Shown piece by piece: positions 61,450 through 64,000 of a stretch of DNA of 64,000 nt. Each line of letters opens with the position of its first letter. The first letter of the stretch is position 1. The DNA lies in contig NZ_JANQDU010000004.1 of NCBI RefSeq assembly GCF_024723735.1, forward strand, positions 372,001-436,000, written 5' to 3'. This DNA comes from Frigidibacter sp. ROC022. GTDB lineage: Bacteria; Pseudomonadota; Alphaproteobacteria; Rhodobacterales; Rhodobacteraceae. The notes beneath the pieces were generated by a model. That model had not been told where the DNA came from, did not search any database, and saw only the letters and a list, made by a program, of their open reading frames with translations. Both the position numbers and the translations under genes were made by a program.

Positions 61450-62811
61450 ATGCAGCACACCGAAGGCGACGCCAACACCTCTCCGGCCCGGGTCCGCTGG
61501 GCCGAAGGGCTGGACGATCCGGCCACCGCCCGGCTGCTGGAACGCGACAGCCGCGCCTTCCTGCACCAGTCGCTCTCGACGCCCTGCCTTTCCACCATCG
61601 CCAAGGCCGAGGGGATCTGGATCGAGGACACTGCCGGGCGGCGCTTCATGGATTTCCACGGCAACTCCGTGCATCACATCGGCTACGGCCACCCGCGCCT
61701 TGTCGCCGCGCTGAAGGCACAGCTGGACGGGCTCACCTTCTCGCCGCGCCGCTTCACCAACGAGGTCTCGGTCGAACTGGCCGAGCAGCTGGGCGGGCTG
61801 GCGCCCGGCGGGCTGAGCAAGGTGCTGTTCACCACCGGCGGCTCGGATGCCAACGAGGTGGCGCTGAAACTCGCCCGCGCCGCGACCGGCCGGTTCAAGA
61901 CGCTGAGCTTCTGGGATGCTTTCCACGGCGCCGGTTTCGGCGCCTCCAGCGTCGGCGGCGAGGCGACATTCCGCTCGGGTATCGCCGGGCCGCTGCTGCC
62001 GGGTGCCGAACATGTCGCGCCGTTCCACTGCTATCACTGCCCCTATGGCCATCCCGGCCCGGACAGCTGCGCCCTCGCCTGCGCGAAGATGCTCGATTAC
62101 GTCCTGGGCCGCGAAGGCGATATCGCCGCCGTCATCGCCGAGCCGATGCGCGCCACCCCGGTGGTGCCGCCACCGGGCTTCTGGGCCGAGGTCCGGGCCG
62201 CCTGCGACCGGCACGGCACGCTGCTGATCTTCGACGAAATCCCGACCGGTCTCGGCAAGACCGGCAGGATGTTCGCCTTCCAGCATGACGAGGTGCAGCC
62301 CGACATCATCACGCTCGGCAAGGCACTGGGCGGAGGTATCCTGCCCGTTGCGGCGGTGCTGGCCCGGGCCGAGCTGGATGTCGCCGGCGACTTCGCCATC
62401 GGTCACTACACGCATGAGAAGAACCCGGTCACCGCCCGCGCCGCGCTGACCACGCTGGACATCATTCGGGACGAGGGCCTGGCCGAGCGCGCCGACAGGC
62501 TGGGCCGGGCGGCGATGGAGCGGCTGCGCGGCCTGCTTTCGATCCCGCATGTCGGCGACGTCCGGGGCAGGGGGCTGATGTTCGGGGTCGAGATCGTGGC
62601 CGACCGCGACAGCCGGACCCCGGACCCCGACCGTGCCGAACGGGTATTCTACCGCTGCCTCGATCAGGGCCTGAGCTTCAAGATCAGCGCCGGCAACGTG
62701 CTGACCCTCTCGCCTCCGCTGACCATCCCCGAGCCGGATCTGGACCGGGCGCTGGCCATCGTCGAGGCGGCGGTCCGGGCCGAGAGCCGAGCCGGGCCGG
62801 GCGACCTATAA
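61450..62811 (+). CDS. pbfA: Class III PLP enzyme, probable (R)-1-hydroxy-2-aminoethylphosphonate ammonia-lyase
   Basis: A 453-residue PLP enzyme with the class III aminotransferase fold. VLFTTGGSDANEVALKLARA and FDEIPTGLGKTGRMFAF carry cofactor contacts, and the PLP lysine is in TLGKALGGGILPV. The gene follows phnW-phnA-phnY. In that setting the protein is usually PbfA, which removes ammonia from hydroxylated AEP to give phosphonoacetaldehyde and so widens the pathway's substrate range. An ordinary transaminase is the alternative; the call rests mainly on context. ATG 61450 has AAAGGA upstream at a long spacing; ATG 61384 is possible. Confidence 0.72.
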   Translation: MQHTEGDANTSPARVRWAEGLDDPATARLLERDSRAFLHQSLSTPCLSTIAKAEGIWIEDTAGRRFMDFHGNSVHHIGYGHPRLVAALKAQLDGLTFSPRRFTNEVSVELAEQLGGLAPGGLSKVLFTTGGSDANEVALKLARAATGRFKTLSFWDAFHGAGFGASSVGGEATFRSGIAGPLLPGAEHVAPFHCYHCPYGHPGPDSCALACAKMLDYVLGREGDIAAVIAEPMRATPVVPPPGFWAEVRAACDRHGTLLIFDEIPTGLGKTGRMFAFQHDEVQPDIITLGKALGGGILPVAAVLARAELDVAGDFAIGHYTHEKNPVTARAALTTLDIIRDEGLAERADRLGRAAMERLRGLLSIPHVGDVRGRGLMFGVEIVADRDSRTPDPDRAERVFYRCLDQGLSFKISAGNVLTLSPPLTIPEPDLDRALAIVEAAVRAESRAGPGDL

Positions 62812-62812
62812 G

Positions 62813-62836
62813 TCTGGATGTCCGGATCATCAGACA
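62813..62836 (+). terminator. Weak stem-loop after the AEP catabolic operon
   Basis: GTCTGGATG and CATCAGAC form an 8-bp stem with one bulged base just past the stop codon of the last catabolic gene. The following run is AT-rich but lacks a clear T-tract. It may partly separate the catabolic operon from the binding-protein gene. Confidence 0.35.
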
Positions 62837-62903
62837 AATAGATTTCCCTTATCGGTCCTCTCGCCTACACTCGGGCGATGGAAGGGCCTGCAATCGCCCT
62901 CTC

Positions 62904-62933
62904 TTGTCATGTGCCTGTAACAAAGACCGTCAC
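62904..62933 (+). promoter_or_regulatory. Pho-box-like repeats upstream of the AEP-binding protein gene
   Basis: TTGTCAT (62904-62910) and CTGTAAC (62915-62921) are 11 bp apart, the PhoB-box geometry, and a third copy CCGTCAC (62927-62933) follows 12 bp later. This suggests induction of uptake by phosphate starvation. The box lies 80-110 bp before the start codon. Confidence 0.55.
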
Positions 62934-63014
62934 ATAAGACGGCGCTGCGGGACCGACAGAGGTGAAGGGGCGCAGGCGAATTGCGATGAAGAACGACTAC
63001 AACAGGGGACAATC

Positions 63015-64000
63015 ATGACACCGATCAAAACGCTGATCCCGGCGGCCATTCTGGCCATCCTGGGGGCCGAGGCCGCGCTGGCCGAGACCGAACTGACGGT
63101 CTACACCGCCGTCGAAGCCGAGGACCTGGAGCGCTACGCTGCCACGTTCAACGAGGATCACCCGGACATCAAGATCAACTGGGTCCGCGATTCGACCGGC
63201 GTCGTGACCGCCAAGCTGCTGGCCGAAAAGAACAATCCGCAGGCCGACGTGGTCTGGGGCCTGGCCGCGACCTCGCTGCTGGTGCTCAAGACGGAAGGCA
63301 TGCTCGAACCCTATGCCCCGGCGGGTCTCGACAAGCTCTCGCCGCAGTTCCGCGACAGCGACACGCCGCCCTCCTGGGTCGGCATGGACGCCTGGGTGGC
63401 GGCGCTGTGCTACAACACCGTGGAAGGCGAGAAGCTGGGCGTTCCGGCGCCGACCTCCTGGGCCGACCTGATCAAGCCGGAATACAAGGGCCATGTGGTG
63501 ATGCCGAATCCGGCCTCGTCCGGCACCGGCTTCCTCGATGTCTCGTCCTGGCTGCAGCTGATGGGCGAAGAGGGCGGCTGGGCCTATATGGACGCGCTGC
63601 ACGAGAACATCGCCGCCTATACCCACTCGGGTTCCAAGCCCTGCCGGATGGCGGGTGCCGGGGAAGCGGTCGTCGGCGTGTCCTTCGCCTTCCGCGGCGC
63701 CAAGACCAAGATCGAAGGCGCGCCGATCGAGATCATCATTCCTTCGGAAGGCATCGGCTGGGACATGGAAGCGACGGCAATCGTCGCCGGAACCGCCAAT
63801 GAAGAGGCCGCGAAGACCCTTGTCGATTGGTCGATCAGCCCGAAGGCGATGGAGATGTACAACGTCGGTTACGCGGTCGTCGCGATCCCCGGCATGGCCA
63901 AGCCGGTGGAGCACTTCCCCGACAACATCCCCGAGATGATGATCGACAACAACTTCGAATATGCGGCCAACAACCGCGAGAAGATCCTGTCGGAATGGAC
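63015..64000 (+). CDS. 2-aminoethylphosphonate ABC transporter substrate-binding protein (partial, cut by window end)
   Basis: At least 328 residues of an exported binding protein of the iron(III)/AEP family (PhnS2/AepX type); the stop codon lies beyond the window. The signal peptide MTPIKTLIPAAILAILGAEA ends near ALA-ET. The mature part opens with ELTVYTAVEAEDLERYAATF and contains DVVWGLAATSLLVLKTEGML and NPASSGTGFLDVSSW. AGGGGAC precedes the ATG. The assignment combines family resemblance with position right after phnWAY-pbfA. ATPase and permease genes are expected immediately to the right. Confidence 0.85.
   Translation, partial: MTPIKTLIPAAILAILGAEAALAETELTVYTAVEAEDLERYAATFNEDHPDIKINWVRDSTGVVTAKLLAEKNNPQADVVWGLAATSLLVLKTEGMLEPYAPAGLDKLSPQFRDSDTPPSWVGMDAWVAALCYNTVEGEKLGVPAPTSWADLIKPEYKGHVVMPNPASSGTGFLDVSSWLQLMGEEGGWAYMDALHENIAAYTHSGSKPCRMAGAGEAVVGVSFAFRGAKTKIEGAPIEIIIPSEGIGWDMEATAIVAGTANEEAAKTLVDWSISPKAMEMYNVGYAVVAIPGMAKPVEHFPDNIPEMMIDNNFEYAANNREKILSEW

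Noticed and set aside
1-64000. CRISPR arrays, tRNA or rRNA genes, insertion sequences, prophage genes
   Set aside because: I looked for short regular repeats, tRNA-type T-arms in gaps, transposase-like proteins and integrases and saw none. A tRNAscan and IS database search would settle this.

Overview
This window is high-GC alphaproteobacterial chromosome. Gene content, codon use and gene order point to the Rhodobacterales (Rhodobacter/Paracoccus/roseobacter group). The indicators are a sox cluster in the Paracoccus-like order V-W-X-Y-Z-A-B-C-D-F with divergent soxS-soxR, a rhizobial-type rhamnose locus, a 2-aminoethylphosphonate (AEP) island and a quaternary-amine uptake and demethylation cluster. 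I see no transposase, phage gene, CRISPR array, rRNA or tRNA. The region reads as stable catabolic chromosome rather than a mobile island. Most long overlapping reading frames are GC-rich shadows of the genes listed here.

Layout. 0-5 kb: an IclR regulator with a clear palindromic operator, a class IV aminotransferase on the minus strand, and a SulP anion transporter followed by a tandem universal stress protein. 5-15.6 kb: a ProXVW-type transporter (substrate-binding protein, ATPase, double-length permease) translationally coupled to a choline-kinase-like phosphotransferase and a dimethylglycine/sarcosine dehydrogenase-type flavoprotein. A methyltransferase, a second phosphotransferase, a DUF302 protein with an FNR-type box and a D-2-hydroxyacid dehydrogenase follow. 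15.6-26.5 kb: the L-rhamnose locus, with rhaI and rhaD on the minus strand and rhaR-S-T-P-Q-U-K divergent, separated by a phased operator cluster. 26.5-36 kb: a cyclase, an SDR, a secreted 1600-residue CHAT-family protease-like protein coupled to a small exported peptidoglycan-binding-like protein, a P1 peptidase and another SDR. 36-43 kb: a dipeptide-type ABC transporter operon, a DUF488 protein and an M20 deacetylase.

43-56.4 kb: sulfur oxidation. The soxV-W and soxX-Y-Z-A-B-C-D-F-(metallohydrolase) genes run on the minus strand and soxS-soxR-soxT on the plus strand. A second YeeE/YedE (SoxT-like) carrier lies beyond the far end behind an FNR-type box. Together these encode periplasmic thiosulfate oxidation (SoxXA, YZ, B, CD), sulfide oxidation (SoxF), thiol supply (V, W, S) and a dithiol ArsR-type repressor. 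No soxE lies in the cluster. 56.4-64 kb: AEP use, with a LysR regulator divergent from phnW-phnA-phnY-pbfA, then a Pho-box-like element and the start of an AEP-binding protein gene cut by the window end.

The least explained parts are: the exported CHAT/peptidoglycan-binding pair and the palindrome at its start; strong hairpins directly after the binding-protein gene in all three complete transporter operons; and a 26-bp identical element found downstream of two unrelated transcription units. All operator, promoter and hairpin calls were made by eye and need computational or experimental confirmation.
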